This document shows, piece after piece, positions 45,348-53,950 of a stretch of 64,000 nucleotides of DNA; position 1 is the stretch's first letter; every line of letters begins with the position of its first letter. A model generated the notes under the pieces. That model was not told the DNA's origin, searched no databases, and was given only the letters and a program-made list of their open reading frames with translations. Both the position numbers and the translations under genes were made by a program. Origin of the DNA: Agrobacterium pusense (GTDB lineage Bacteria > Pseudomonadota > Alphaproteobacteria > Rhizobiales > Rhizobiaceae); NCBI RefSeq assembly GCF_900102105.1, contig NZ_FNBB01000001.1, forward strand, positions 496,001 to 560,000, in the 5' to 3' direction.

Positions 45348-46646
45348 TTACTGTCCCTGTTCCAGTATGTCGTAAGCCTGATGTCTCAAACAATAGATCG
45401 CAATAAGAAGAGAAGACCAGATAGGCCCGGTTCCGGTAAAGAAATTACTTTCAAGACAGGAAGAAAGCAGCGCATATACCCAAATTCGCCCAAAAAGCCG
45501 CGTCAGGCCGGGATCCGTGCCTCTGTCCACCGCTGTTCGGAAATCATTTGCGGGGATGATCACGAGCCATATGAGAGTGAGGACGAAGGCGGGCAGTCCG
45601 CCATTCAAAAGGCTCTCGACATAGCCATTATGCGCGTGAAAGGCCGTGACCGCCCAAGTCTCGGCAATATCGGCCTGTGACAGAAGCCGGTCGCTTGTCC
45701 AGAAGGCCTGAAATCCCTGCCCGAAGATCGGCGATTGCGCAAAGGTGTCGAAAGACAGGCGCCATATATCCGTCCGTCCGGTGAACGTGGAATCGATGCC
45801 CAGGCTTTCGACGAGGCTCTGTATGCTCGGGAAATAGGTGGAGCCGATTGCAACGATATTGAGAAACGCCAGAAGGCCACCGATCATCAGCAATGTCCGC
45901 CCGGCATGCCGCTCCATGACCCAGACCAGGGCGATGGTGACGGGCAAAAGCATCGCTGCAGTTTTCCCGTTGGTCTTCCAGAGAAAAAAGCCGGCCAGCA
46001 GCGTAATCGCTATTCCGCCCAGCGTGGACCAGGCATTGCGCAGATAAAGGCCCACCATGAAAAGAATGATCATTGCCGGCGCGGCGGCGTTCTTATGATT
46101 GAATATTCCGCGCCAATCGCCTGCAAGCGCCTTCTCATCGAGATCGTAAGGCTGATGGATTGCGCGCGAACTCAGGAAGATAACCCCGAGATAACAAAGC
46201 GCCAGCAGGAGAATGGCGAAAACGGCCATCATCCGGTCGAATTGCCGCCTGTCGCGCGGCATGACGACCAGCACGCTGGTGATAAAACACAGGAGCGCCG
46301 TGAAAATCAGGCGCTGCAACGACGTGCCGGGCTCTGCACCAAGGACCGAACAAAGCGCGAGCCAGGAAAAGAGCAGCAGGATTGGCAAGCGGGGCCTCAG
46401 CAAAAGCCCCGTCAGACGATGGCGCAGTGCGAAGACACCGAGGATCAGCGCGATCACCAGACCGGTCAGCTGATTGGCGGCGGCGCGCGGCACGGGCGGC
46501 GCCGCAAGATTTTCAAAGGGCGCGACAGAAATCCAGATGTAAAGCATCGTGGCGACAAAAAAAATCGCGTCGCGACGGCCGCCCGACAGGGACATGGCAC
46601 TGCTGTTTTCCGCAGAAATGGACCGCGTATCAGCAAAACGCGGCAT
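45348..46646 (-). CDS. O-antigen ligase / Wzy-type polysaccharide polymerase-like (ExoQ-like)
   Basis: A 432-residue membrane protein with about ten helices and the Wzy_C loop pattern (DWRGIFNHKNAAAP, STFTGRTDIW, FHAHNGYVESLLNGG). It resembles ExoQ-type polymerases of rhizobial exopolysaccharides. It is divergent from the Wzx-like gene across a 268-base intergenic stretch (46647-46914), where I see no unmistakable promoter. Confidence 0.85.
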   Translation of the reverse strand: MPRFADTRSISAENSSAMSLSGGRRDAIFFVATMLYIWISVAPFENLAAPPVPRAAANQLTGLVIALILGVFALRHRLTGLLLRPRLPILLLFSWLALCSVLGAEPGTSLQRLIFTALLCFITSVLVVMPRDRRQFDRMMAVFAILLLALCYLGVIFLSSRAIHQPYDLDEKALAGDWRGIFNHKNAAAPAMIILFMVGLYLRNAWSTLGGIAITLLAGFFLWKTNGKTAAMLLPVTIALVWVMERHAGRTLLMIGGLLAFLNIVAIGSTYFPSIQSLVESLGIDSTFTGRTDIWRLSFDTFAQSPIFGQGFQAFWTSDRLLSQADIAETWAVTAFHAHNGYVESLLNGGLPAFVLTLIWLVIIPANDFRTAVDRGTDPGLTRLFGRIWVYALLSSCLESNFFTGTGPIWSSLLIAIYCLRHQAYDILEQGQ

Positions 46647-46914
46647 GGTGGCCTGCTTCGGGAACGGAAAATCGGATCATGGACCTGCCCTGCAACGAAC
46701 AACGAAACCCTTCTGAACCGGGCGATGTCCTAATAACCATAAATAGTCATTATCATCATTATTGTGTAATTGCTTTAACCCTCTCTTACCTCAACAGGGC
46801 TAAGACAGGAGAAACTGTCATTCATTCAGGTCGTCGGTGTCGAATACCGCCCGGTTGCCGCCCTTTCAGTTCGTAAGACTTTAAAAGGGACAGTCCTTTT
46901 GAATTCGCCCGGCA

Positions 46915-48219
46915 ATGCCGGAAAAAACGGAGAATGAGGTGTCGTTGAACACGCCGCGGCTCGGCCATCTTGTCAGACTTGGATTGGCCTATATGGCATC
47001 CGGAGGCGCGCTGCTGATGTCCAGCGCCGCCCAGCTCTTGACCTTCGCGCTGCTAGCCCGCCATTTGGGTGTCGAACAATTCGCGCTTTACGCTTCGATC
47101 ACGGCCGTGACCAATCTGGGCGTTCAGATTTGCGGTATCGGCTCACAGGAATCGCTCATTCGTCGCGTGGCGCAGGATCGCGGCATGTTCCCCGTCATGC
47201 TTGGCCACAGTTATCTCCTCAGCGCGGCGACGGGTGTGGTCCTGACGCTCATCGGCATGGTGACGATCCCGGCGTTTTTTCCGACGTCGGAAACGTTGCT
47301 GCACACGCTGATCACCACTTTCCTGATCCTGTTCACCAACCTCGTTCTCCTGAAGGTTATTTCGCTTTCCACGCAAAGCTTCATCGCCCATTCCGACTTT
47401 GCCTCGGCCAACAAGCTGGAGGTGATGTTTGCCATCGCCCGCACCATTGCCGCCGTGGTTGCCTGCCTCGTCTTCAAGGTGGAAACGGTCGAGGCCTGGG
47501 CACTCTGGAACCTCGCCGCCCACACGATTGCAGCCGTGATTTCCGTCAAGGCAATAGGAAGGCTCGGCCGACCGGTCTTTCGGATCGTTCGGGAGGAAAT
47601 TCGCATCGGCATCCTGTTTTCCACCCAGTTCCTGTTCAAGGCGGTACGCGGCAATGCCGATATTCTCGTCCTTGGAGCCATCGCCAGTGCGGAGGTCCTG
47701 GGCAGCTATTCCATCGCCCGCCGGATTCTCGACAGCTCCTATCTTTCCGTCGAGGCTCTGAACCGGCTTATCTATCCCGGATCCGCCTCTGCAGCGCTGC
47801 AGGGTATCAGCAAAACCATCGAACGCGCCTATAATGTGCTGAAAGCGGCGCTGTTCATCGCGACTGGCAGTGCGCTGGCAATCTTCATCATCGCGCCCTT
47901 CCTGCCGCTTTTATTTGGCGATGAATATGTTTCGCTTCCCACCATCACCCGCGTGCTTTGCTGGGCCGTACTGCCGATGGCCGTGGCGGCTACCGCGCTG
48001 GAGGCGCTGGGCGCCTCCGGGCGCCAGGATATCCGCGCCAAGATATGGAATAGCGGCAATCTCATAGGCTCCGTCGTCGTTGCCTTCTTCACCTGGTCTT
48101 TCAGCATTTCGGGAACGATCGGCAGCTATTTCATCGTCGAAACCGCCATAGCGGCAGCTGTGTGGGTGGCGCTTCTACGGCTGCGGCGGAGCGAAGAGGC
48201 TTTCGCTGCGGTCAAATAG
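46915..48219 (+). CDS. oligosaccharide flippase (Wzx-like)
   Basis: A 434-residue protein with about twelve helices, matching the polysaccharide exporter (Polysacc_synt) fold: YMASGGALLMSSAAQLLTFA near the start, LLARHLGVEQFALYASITA, FIIAPFLPLLFGDEYVSLP near 330. It should flip lipid-linked repeat units across the inner membrane for the Wzy-like enzyme. The start at 46915 (MPEKTENEVS) is the first ATG. Confidence 0.85.
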   Translation: MPEKTENEVSLNTPRLGHLVRLGLAYMASGGALLMSSAAQLLTFALLARHLGVEQFALYASITAVTNLGVQICGIGSQESLIRRVAQDRGMFPVMLGHSYLLSAATGVVLTLIGMVTIPAFFPTSETLLHTLITTFLILFTNLVLLKVISLSTQSFIAHSDFASANKLEVMFAIARTIAAVVACLVFKVETVEAWALWNLAAHTIAAVISVKAIGRLGRPVFRIVREEIRIGILFSTQFLFKAVRGNADILVLGAIASAEVLGSYSIARRILDSSYLSVEALNRLIYPGSASAALQGISKTIERAYNVLKAALFIATGSALAIFIIAPFLPLLFGDEYVSLPTITRVLCWAVLPMAVAATALEALGASGRQDIRAKIWNSGNLIGSVVVAFFTWSFSISGTIGSYFIVETAIAAAVWVALLRLRRSEEAFAAVK

Positions 48220-48261
48220 AGCCCGCCTCATTCAGTTGAATCGAGTCGGTCCGGGTCTCTC

Positions 48262-49140
48262 CTAATAGAGCCCGTAGGGAAAATAACGACGATAGATCTC
48301 TTCGAGCCGGCCGTTGCGGGAAAGAGCGGCAAGCGCCTGATCGAAGGCCGGCACCAGCACATTATCCGGATCGACCGTCATGATGGAAAGGCCCTCGCCG
48401 AGGAACCTGTCCGACATATAAGGCCCCCCAAAAAGAGCGCAGCAGCCTTCGGATGCGCTTCCTGAAACCCAGAACGGCAAGCGCAGGGCATCGGCAAAGA
48501 TGGCGTCGACCTTACCGGCCTTCAGAGCACCGTACATGGGTTCGTAGCCGTCAAAACCCTCAACCGCCGCCTTGGGAAAAAATGCCTTGAGCATCTGTTC
48601 GTGCCGGGAACCGGTCACCACGCCCACTTTTTTGCCGGACAGTGCGTCGGCGCCGGAGCCGGCAAATTTCGTCGCCTTGTTGACAGCCAGCCGGGCCGGC
48701 AACAGAAGATAGGGGCGCGAAAAGGTGAAGCTCTTGCGCAGCTCGGCCGTGACGGCGAGACCGGAAATCACCGCTTCGCCCTCTCCCATCTCCAGAGCCG
48801 CCTCCAGCTCGTCAAAGGGTAAGGCCTGTACCTGACATTTGCTCTCCACCTTGAGCTGCGCGCAAACCTCGCGGACGAGATCGACATGGAAACCCGCAAG
48901 CCGGCCTTCCTGATCGGTAAAATTGAAGGGCGGAAAATCCACCGACATCAAAAACCTGATGCGGGGAACGGAGGAAAGGTCGCCACCGGGAAACCGCTCC
49001 TGAGCGTCGAAAAGCACTGGCATGCGGTTCCCATCCGACAGGCCCTCCGCATGAAGCTTTTCGAAAATACCGACAACTTGCAAAGCGAACACTAAAGTAA
49101 AAACAAGAATTATATTTCGCGTTACAATCGTCATTCTCAT
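48262..49140 (-). CDS. periplasmic amino-acid-type solute-binding protein (SBP_bac_3), orphan
   Basis: A 292-residue protein with a signal peptide (RNIILVFTLVFALQVVGIFEK, cut near 31). The SBP_bac_3 domain follows (RFLMSVDFPPFNFTDQEGRL, GFHVDLVREVC, EAVISGLAVTAELRKSFTFS, KVGVVTGSRHEQ). It would bind a polar amino acid or similar small ligand in the periplasm. No ABC permease or ATPase is adjacent. It sits between the flippase and the glycosyltransferase, on the opposite strand from both. Confidence 0.88.
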   Translation of the reverse strand: MRMTIVTRNIILVFTLVFALQVVGIFEKLHAEGLSDGNRMPVLFDAQERFPGGDLSSVPRIRFLMSVDFPPFNFTDQEGRLAGFHVDLVREVCAQLKVESKCQVQALPFDELEAALEMGEGEAVISGLAVTAELRKSFTFSRPYLLLPARLAVNKATKFAGSGADALSGKKVGVVTGSRHEQMLKAFFPKAAVEGFDGYEPMYGALKAGKVDAIFADALRLPFWVSGSASEGCCALFGGPYMSDRFLGEGLSIMTVDPDNVLVPAFDQALAALSRNGRLEEIYRRYFPYGLY

Positions 49141-49193
49141 CTATACTATCCGCAGCAGGAAGTGGGGCGTTACCATGACGGTGGCGGCAGTGC

Positions 49194-51131
49194 ATGGATT
49201 ATTTGCGACACTATACACGAGAATCGTTTCGCACGACGCCTGCCGGGCGAAAAATTGTATTTTCCCGCATAGGCGATAATCCACCCCAGACGGTTCCTGA
49301 TCGGGGTGAAGCCGGACACATGCGCTTCCTTCGGGCGCTGGGATTTGGCAAGCCGTATATCAGCGAGTGCGAACGGCTGGCGCTGGAAAACGGCTCGACG
49401 CTGGAAGCGGAACTGCTGGCCGGCGGCCTTGTCGCGACGGATGCCTATTTTGGCGCTTTCGCGAGGTTTTTGCGGTTACCCTTTGTCGCGGAGATCGATC
49501 CGGACCGGGTCGCAGATGTCCATCGTCTCGATACACAGCTAGCCGAGCCGCGCTTGCTACGGCTGACGCCTGCGAACGGTAAACCAGCACTTCTGATCGT
49601 GCCCGAGCTGGCGCGGATGGAATTACTGAAAAGCCTGCTGGACCGACATCCGCATCTTCTGGACGAGCTCGTGGTGACGACGCCGCATGCCATGCGCGAT
49701 GCGGTCTGGAAGGCGGGTGAAACACGCCGCTGTCGTGAGGCTCGCCAGCAACTCTTCAACACCGCGCCGCAGTACTCTGCCAGGATCACGCTTCAAGGTC
49801 ATCAGGGCTTTTATAGCGGTATCGTCGTCACCCTGCTTACGCTCTCGCTGCTGTTTCACACGCAGACGGCCATGGCCGTCATCCACGTCGCCCTGACGAT
49901 GCTTTATTTCTTCACACTGCTGTTCAGGCTGTTTGTGCTGATGCAGACGTCAGGAGAGAAAGACACGACGACCGCAGCTGCGCTCGAACCCGACGGAAAT
50001 CTGCCGGTCTATACCATTCTGGTGGCGCTCTATCGTGAGGACGCCATCGTCAGCCAGCTCATCGGCGCGCTGGAGCGGCTCGACTGGCCCAAATCCAGAC
50101 TGGATATCAAGCTCGTCTGCGAGGCAGATGACGGGGCCACAATAGATGCCATCCTTAGATTAAATCCCGGAAAGCATATTGAGATCGTGAGAGTGCCGCC
50201 TTCCCTGCCGAGGACCAAGCCCAAGGCGCTTACCTATGCACTCTCCGGCGCGCGTGGGGCGTTCGTTGCCATCTATGACGCGGAAGATCGGCCACATCCG
50301 CTGCAATTGCGTGAAGCCTATGCGACCTTCCGCCATCAGCCGGAGAACGTGGCCTGCCTGCAGGCGCCGCTTATCATCAGCAATGCGCGCTCTTCCTGGA
50401 TCAGTGCCTGTTTCGCCCTGGAATATGCCGGTCTGTTCCGTTCAATGTTGCCCGTGCTTGCGGCGCACCGGCTACCGCTGCCGCTTGGCGGCACGTCCAA
50501 CCATTTCCGCACCGCCGTATTGCGTCGCGTCGGCGCCTGGGATCCTTACAATGTGACTGAGGATGCCGATATTGGCCTCAGGCTGCACCAACTCGGCTAT
50601 CGATGCGGCGTCATATACCGCCAGACGCTGGAGGACGCGCCCACCACGCTTCCCGTGTGGCTCAACCAGCGGGCACGCTGGTACAAGGGTTGGCTGCAGA
50701 GCTGGCTGGTGATGACCCGCGCGCCCGTTGCGACGGCGCGCCGCATGGGATGGCTCTCCTATATCGTCTTCCAACTGTTGATCGGCGGCATGCTGGTGTC
50801 GTCGATGGCTCATCCCCTGCTCTTCGTTTCCGTGGCGTGGATGGCCACGGCTATCGGGGACAGCGGTGCAGACATGCTGTTTTCGTGGCAGGGCGTTCTG
50901 TTTTTTACCGATACGCTGAACATCGCCGGCAGTTACGCCATATTCGTGCTGATGGGCAGGAACAGGATGATCGATTACGAGAGGAGGCAGGTGGGAAAAC
51001 GCTGGCTGGCAATTCCGCTTTATTGGCTGATATTGTCTCTGGCGGCCTGGCGTGCCGTGCTTGAGTTAAAAACCAAGCCTTTCGTCTGGAACAAGACGCC
51101 TCACGTACCAAGCGTTAGCAACACTACCTGA
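49194..51131 (+). CDS. family 2 glycosyltransferase with N-terminal GspE/MshE-N-like domain
   Basis: A 645-residue protein. The first about 190 residues look like the N-terminal domain of type II secretion ATPases (FLRALGFGKPYISECERLAL, AYFGAFARFLRLPFVAEIDP). Two membrane helices follow (about 205-245). A cytoplasmic GT2 domain has DAEDRP (about 360), TEDADIG (about 455) and QRARWYKG (about 491), the D,D,QxxRW pattern of processive synthases. Three or four more helices close the protein. It probably polymerises or transfers sugars at the membrane. It is the only glycosyltransferase in this locus. Confidence 0.85.
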   Translation: MDYLRHYTRESFRTTPAGRKIVFSRIGDNPPQTVPDRGEAGHMRFLRALGFGKPYISECERLALENGSTLEAELLAGGLVATDAYFGAFARFLRLPFVAEIDPDRVADVHRLDTQLAEPRLLRLTPANGKPALLIVPELARMELLKSLLDRHPHLLDELVVTTPHAMRDAVWKAGETRRCREARQQLFNTAPQYSARITLQGHQGFYSGIVVTLLTLSLLFHTQTAMAVIHVALTMLYFFTLLFRLFVLMQTSGEKDTTTAAALEPDGNLPVYTILVALYREDAIVSQLIGALERLDWPKSRLDIKLVCEADDGATIDAILRLNPGKHIEIVRVPPSLPRTKPKALTYALSGARGAFVAIYDAEDRPHPLQLREAYATFRHQPENVACLQAPLIISNARSSWISACFALEYAGLFRSMLPVLAAHRLPLPLGGTSNHFRTAVLRRVGAWDPYNVTEDADIGLRLHQLGYRCGVIYRQTLEDAPTTLPVWLNQRARWYKGWLQSWLVMTRAPVATARRMGWLSYIVFQLLIGGMLVSSMAHPLLFVSVAWMATAIGDSGADMLFSWQGVLFFTDTLNIAGSYAIFVLMGRNRMIDYERRQVGKRWLAIPLYWLILSLAAWRAVLELKTKPFVWNKTPHVPSVSNTT

Positions 51132-51255
51132 AACGGTTGCCGCTTCGATCCTTTACCTGGTCGCAGAAGGCGGCTTCTATTTTCTGCCGATATCGTCGCG
51201 ATTTGCAAAACCGAAGCCGGCCTTACGCAACTCGCCCACCGATCTGCATATAATC

Positions 51256-51289
51256 GACGTCTGCCGGAGCGCTTCGTCCGGCAGACGTC
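51256..51289 (+). terminator. strong hairpin between glycosyltransferase and glycine-rich gene
   Basis: GACGTCTGCCGGA (51256-51268) and TCCGGCAGACGTC (51277-51289) form a perfect 13-bp stem with an 8-base loop. It is followed by CCGTTTCATTT. The T run is interrupted, so termination is probable but not certain. The two flanking genes converge on it. Confidence 0.65.
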
Positions 51290-51313
51290 CCGTTTCATTT
51301 CAAGCGCGGTCGA

Positions 51314-51607
51314 TTATCGTGCAACAAGCTTGTTCTTGATCAGGCCGACGACGACCTGGACGATCAAACCGCCGACACCGCCGCCAACGAGCTGGCCGGC
51401 AAGGGCGCCGATATCCACACCGCCAGCCGCCGCGTCTCCCGCTGCCCCAAGCAGCGATCCGAGTACGGTTCCACCGCCAATACCGCCAATGGCGCCGGCA
51501 ATCAGGTTGCCGAGCGCGCCAAGGTCAGAGTCCTTCAGTATCTTTCCACCGGCTGTCCCACCAGCCGCACCGCCGATGATCTGGGCCAATATCGAAGCAA
51601 GATCCAT
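51314..51607 (-). CDS. small glycine-rich hydrophobic protein, unknown function
   Basis: A 97-residue protein starting MDLASILAQIIGGAAGG at 51607, preceded by a strong AGGAGG. Glycine and alanine repeats (GNLIAGAIGGIGGG, GQLVGGGVGGLIVQ) resemble glycine-zipper membrane segments. It ends in a basic KNKLVAR. It is just downstream of aqpZ on the same strand (gap 52 bases). It may insert in a membrane, and no family is named. Confidence 0.65.
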   Translation of the reverse strand: MDLASILAQIIGGAAGGTAGGKILKDSDLGALGNLIAGAIGGIGGGTVLGSLLGAAGDAAAGGVDIGALAGQLVGGGVGGLIVQVVVGLIKNKLVAR

Positions 51608-51659
51608 GTCATCCTCCTCACTTGTTTTCCCGACCATTCGGAAAAACAAAGCATCCTAA

Positions 51660-52385
51660 TCACGTCTGTGCGGGCTGGATGGAGCCGGCATGGCCGACCT
51701 TCTCTTCCTCACCGAAAATTTTCCAGATTACAGCGCCAATCGCCCCACCGACGATCGGGGCAAGCCAGAACAGCCACAGCTGCTGCAGAGCCCATCCACC
51801 GACAAACAGGGCCTGCCCCGTGGAGCGGGCCGGGTTGACCGACGTGTTGGTGACCGGAATGGAGATCAGATGAATGAGAGTAAGCGCAAGACCGATGGCG
51901 ATCGGCGCGAAACCGACCGGCACCCTGCCATGCGTCGACCCCAGAATGATGATCAGGAAAAACGCCGTCAGAATAACCTCGATCAGCAACGCCGACAGGA
52001 GCGAATATCCCCCCGGCGAATGCTCCCCATAGCCATTGGCAGCAAAACCGCCAATGTCCGCCCCCGCCTTGCCGGTGACGATCACGTAAAGAGCCGCCGC
52101 GGCAACGACCGCTCCCAAGACCTGCGCAACGATATAGGGCAGTAGGTTTGCTGCCGGAAATTTACCGGCAACGGACAGGCCGACCGAAACAGCTGGATTG
52201 AAATGCCCGCCGGAAATACCGCCAACCGCGTAGGCCATGGTCAGAACCGTCAGGCCGAAGGCGAACGCGACACCCAGGAAGCCAATGCCGAGTTCAGGAA
52301 AAGCAGCAGCAAAAACCGCGCTGCCACAGCCACCAAAGACCAGCCAGAAGGTTCCCAAAAATTCAGAGAGAAGTTTGCGACTCAT
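51660..52385 (-). CDS. aqpZ: aquaporin Z
   Basis: A 241-residue MIP channel with six helices and the two NPA boxes ([11 protein letters not shown] near 64, [13 protein letters not shown] near 187). Residues around the second box (NTSVNPARS) fit water-selective AqpZ rather than glycerol facilitators. It moves water across the inner membrane. Confidence 0.95.
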   Translation of the reverse strand: MSRKLLSEFLGTFWLVFGGCGSAVFAAAFPELGIGFLGVAFAFGLTVLTMAYAVGGISGGHFNPAVSVGLSVAGKFPAANLLPYIVAQVLGAVVAAAALYVIVTGKAGADIGGFAANGYGEHSPGGYSLLSALLIEVILTAFFLIIILGSTHGRVPVGFAPIAIGLALTLIHLISIPVTNTSVNPARSTGQALFVGGWALQQLWLFWLAPIVGGAIGAVIWKIFGEEEKVGHAGSIQPAQT

Positions 52386-52525
52386 AACATTTCCCCATCA
52401 TGTTACGACTGGATCAACTATTACGTGCAATTTAATCGTAGTCAAGCAAAATCACATAGTCCCGCGGCCACCGACGTGGCAGCAGACAGGGGCCGATCTT
52501 TTTGGCGAGGAGATCAAGGGGAGAC

Positions 52526-52599
52526 TGGAGCGGGTGAAGGGAATCGAACCCTCGTATTCAGCTTGGGAAGCTGCTGCTCTACCATTGAGCTACACCCGC
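52526..52599 (-). tRNA. tRNA-Gly (CCC)
   Basis: A 74-base cloverleaf on the minus strand starts GCGGGTGTAGCTCAATGG. The anticodon loop TTCCCAA contains CCC, the T arm is GGGTTCGATTCCC, and CCA is encoded (52526-52528). It is downstream of the deaminase gene on the same strand. Confidence 0.95.
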
Positions 52600-52626
52600 A
52601 CCCACAAACAAGACATCGGATAGTTC

Positions 52627-52651
52627 GCGGCGGGTGTCAAGCGCCCGCCGC
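52627..52651 (-). terminator. hairpin between the deaminase gene and tRNA-Gly
   Basis: GCGGCGGG (52627-52634) and CCCGCCGC (52644-52651) form an 8-bp GC stem with a 9-base loop, just past the deaminase stop. It has no T run. It may trim or terminate the mRNA before the tRNA. Confidence 0.4.
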
Positions 52652-52657
52652 AGCTCA

Positions 52658-53764
52658 TTATGCGGCGCGAAAGTGCTTGGAGAGCTTCAGCCCCTGCGCC
52701 TGATAGTTGGAGCCGAGACCGGTGCCATAAAGGCCTTCCGGTTTCTGCAGCATATGCTCATAAACCAACCGGCCGACGATCTGGCCATGCTCGAGGATAA
52801 AGGGCACCTCGTGGCTGCGCACTTCCAGCACGGCGCGGCTGCCGGTGCCCCCCGCCTGCGCGTGGCCGAAGCCGGGGTCAAAGAAACCGGCATAGTGCAC
52901 ACGGAATTCGCCCACCAGCGGATCGAAGGGCGTCATTTCGGCCGCATAAAGCGGCGGCACGTGGACGGCTTCGCGCGAAACGAGAATATAGAACTCGTCC
53001 GGGTCGAGGATCAGTTCGGCGCGGCCGCGCGCATAGAGCGGTTCCCAGAAATCGAGAACATCGTGCTGGGCCTTCTTGTCGACATCCACCACCGCCGTAT
53101 GGTGTTTGCCGCGATAACCGATCAGCCCGTTTTCGCCAAATCCCTTGAGGTCGATCGAGAGTGCGATACCACCGCCCGTCACGTTCGGGCTTTCGCTGGC
53201 GACCAGCGTTTCCGTCTCGTGCAGTTTCAGAAGCTCGCTTTCACTCAGCAGCGAATGGCCAATGCGGAAACGGATCTGCGACAGGCGCGAGCCACGGCGA
53301 ACCACAACGGGGAAGGTGCGCGGGCTGATTTCCAGATAGAGCGGACCTGTGTATCCCGCCGGTATCTTGTCGAATTCCTGCGCATTGTCGGTCATGACGC
53401 GGGTGAAGATATCGAGGCGACCGGTCGAACTCTTAGGATTGGCCGAGGCGGACATGTCCGCCGGCAGCGCAAGGCTTTCCATCAGCGGAACGATATAGAC
53501 ACAGCCGGTTTCCAGCACCGCGCCCTGGCTGAGATCCACCTCGTGCAGGCTGAGACGATTGAGCTTGTCGATGACCTTGGTTCCGGGGCCGGGCATGAAA
53601 CTTGCACGAACACGATAGGCCCTGGAGCCAAGCCTGAGGTCGAGGCTGGCGGGCTGCACCTGATCGACATCGAGATCGGCCTCGCTTTTCAGCTTGCCGC
53701 CTGCAAACAGCGCGCGGATTGCGCCATCCGCCAAAATGCCCGTGGTTCTCATCATGGTCGTCAT
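52658..53764 (-). CDS. dcd: 2'-deoxycytidine 5'-triphosphate deaminase (long DCD family)
   Basis: A 368-residue protein, nearly twice the length of E. coli Dcd, of the long 2'-deoxycytidine 5'-triphosphate deaminase type found in Alphaproteobacteria. The two halves both look dUTPase-like (VQPASLDLRLGSRAYRVRA, SANPKSSTGRLDIFTRVM, FRVHYAGFFDPGFG, GQIVGRLVYEHML). It makes dUTP from dCTP for thymidylate supply. The first Met (53764) or Met 4-5 may be the start. It diverges from metZ. Confidence 0.9.
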   Translation of the reverse strand: MTTMMRTTGILADGAIRALFAGGKLKSEADLDVDQVQPASLDLRLGSRAYRVRASFMPGPGTKVIDKLNRLSLHEVDLSQGAVLETGCVYIVPLMESLALPADMSASANPKSSTGRLDIFTRVMTDNAQEFDKIPAGYTGPLYLEISPRTFPVVVRRGSRLSQIRFRIGHSLLSESELLKLHETETLVASESPNVTGGGIALSIDLKGFGENGLIGYRGKHHTAVVDVDKKAQHDVLDFWEPLYARGRAELILDPDEFYILVSREAVHVPPLYAAEMTPFDPLVGEFRVHYAGFFDPGFGHAQAGGTGSRAVLEVRSHEVPFILEHGQIVGRLVYEHMLQKPEGLYGTGLGSNYQAQGLKLSKHFRAA

Positions 53765-53798
53765 TCCTTTTTACGGCGACAAAACCAAAAGGAAAGCA

Positions 53799-53827
53799 TT
53801 GACGCAAGCCGGTAACGGCAGTATGGC
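53799..53827 (+). promoter_or_regulatory. metZ: metZ promoter
   Basis: TTGACG (53799-53804) and TATGGC (53822-53827) are 17 bases apart. Transcription would start near 53834, right at the first base of the SAM-II aptamer. That position supports both calls. Confidence 0.7.
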
Positions 53828-53835
53828 AAGCTTAT

Positions 53836-53896
53836 CCCGTGGTGATTTGGCCGGTCGGCTTGCAGCCACGTTAAACAAGTGGCTAAAAAGACCGGG
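53836..53896 (+). ncRNA. SAM-II riboswitch (metA motif)
   Basis: The segment has the compact SAM-II layout. P1 pairs CGTGG (53838-53842) with CCACG (53866-53870). A loop follows the GTGATTTGGCC pattern. A pseudoknot pairs CCGGTC (53851-53856) with GACCGG (53890-53895), after the conserved GCTAAAAAG. SAM-II binds S-adenosylmethionine and represses methionine genes in Alphaproteobacteria. It directly precedes metZ, a known target class. Confidence 0.92.
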
Positions 53897-53903
53897 TGCT
53901 AGG

Positions 53904-53933
53904 AACCGGTCTGCTTTTGCGGCCGGTTTTTTT
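53904..53933 (+). terminator. SAM-controlled transcription terminator of the metZ leader
   Basis: AACCGG (53904-53909) pairs with CCGGTT (53923-53928) and is followed by T residues to 53933. The competing CCGGTC (53906-53911) overlaps the left arm and can pair with GACCGG (53890-53895), the pseudoknot strand. SAM binding would hold GACCGG and free the terminator. Without SAM the antiterminator pairing is possible. Confidence 0.7.
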
Positions 53934-53950
53934 GTTTTGAAGGTGATCAC

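Noticed and set aside
52237-52623. Frame ending RVKGIEPSYSAWEAAALPLS...
   Set aside because: The tail is the antisense translation of tRNA-Gly, another familiar artefact. The start lies inside aqpZ.
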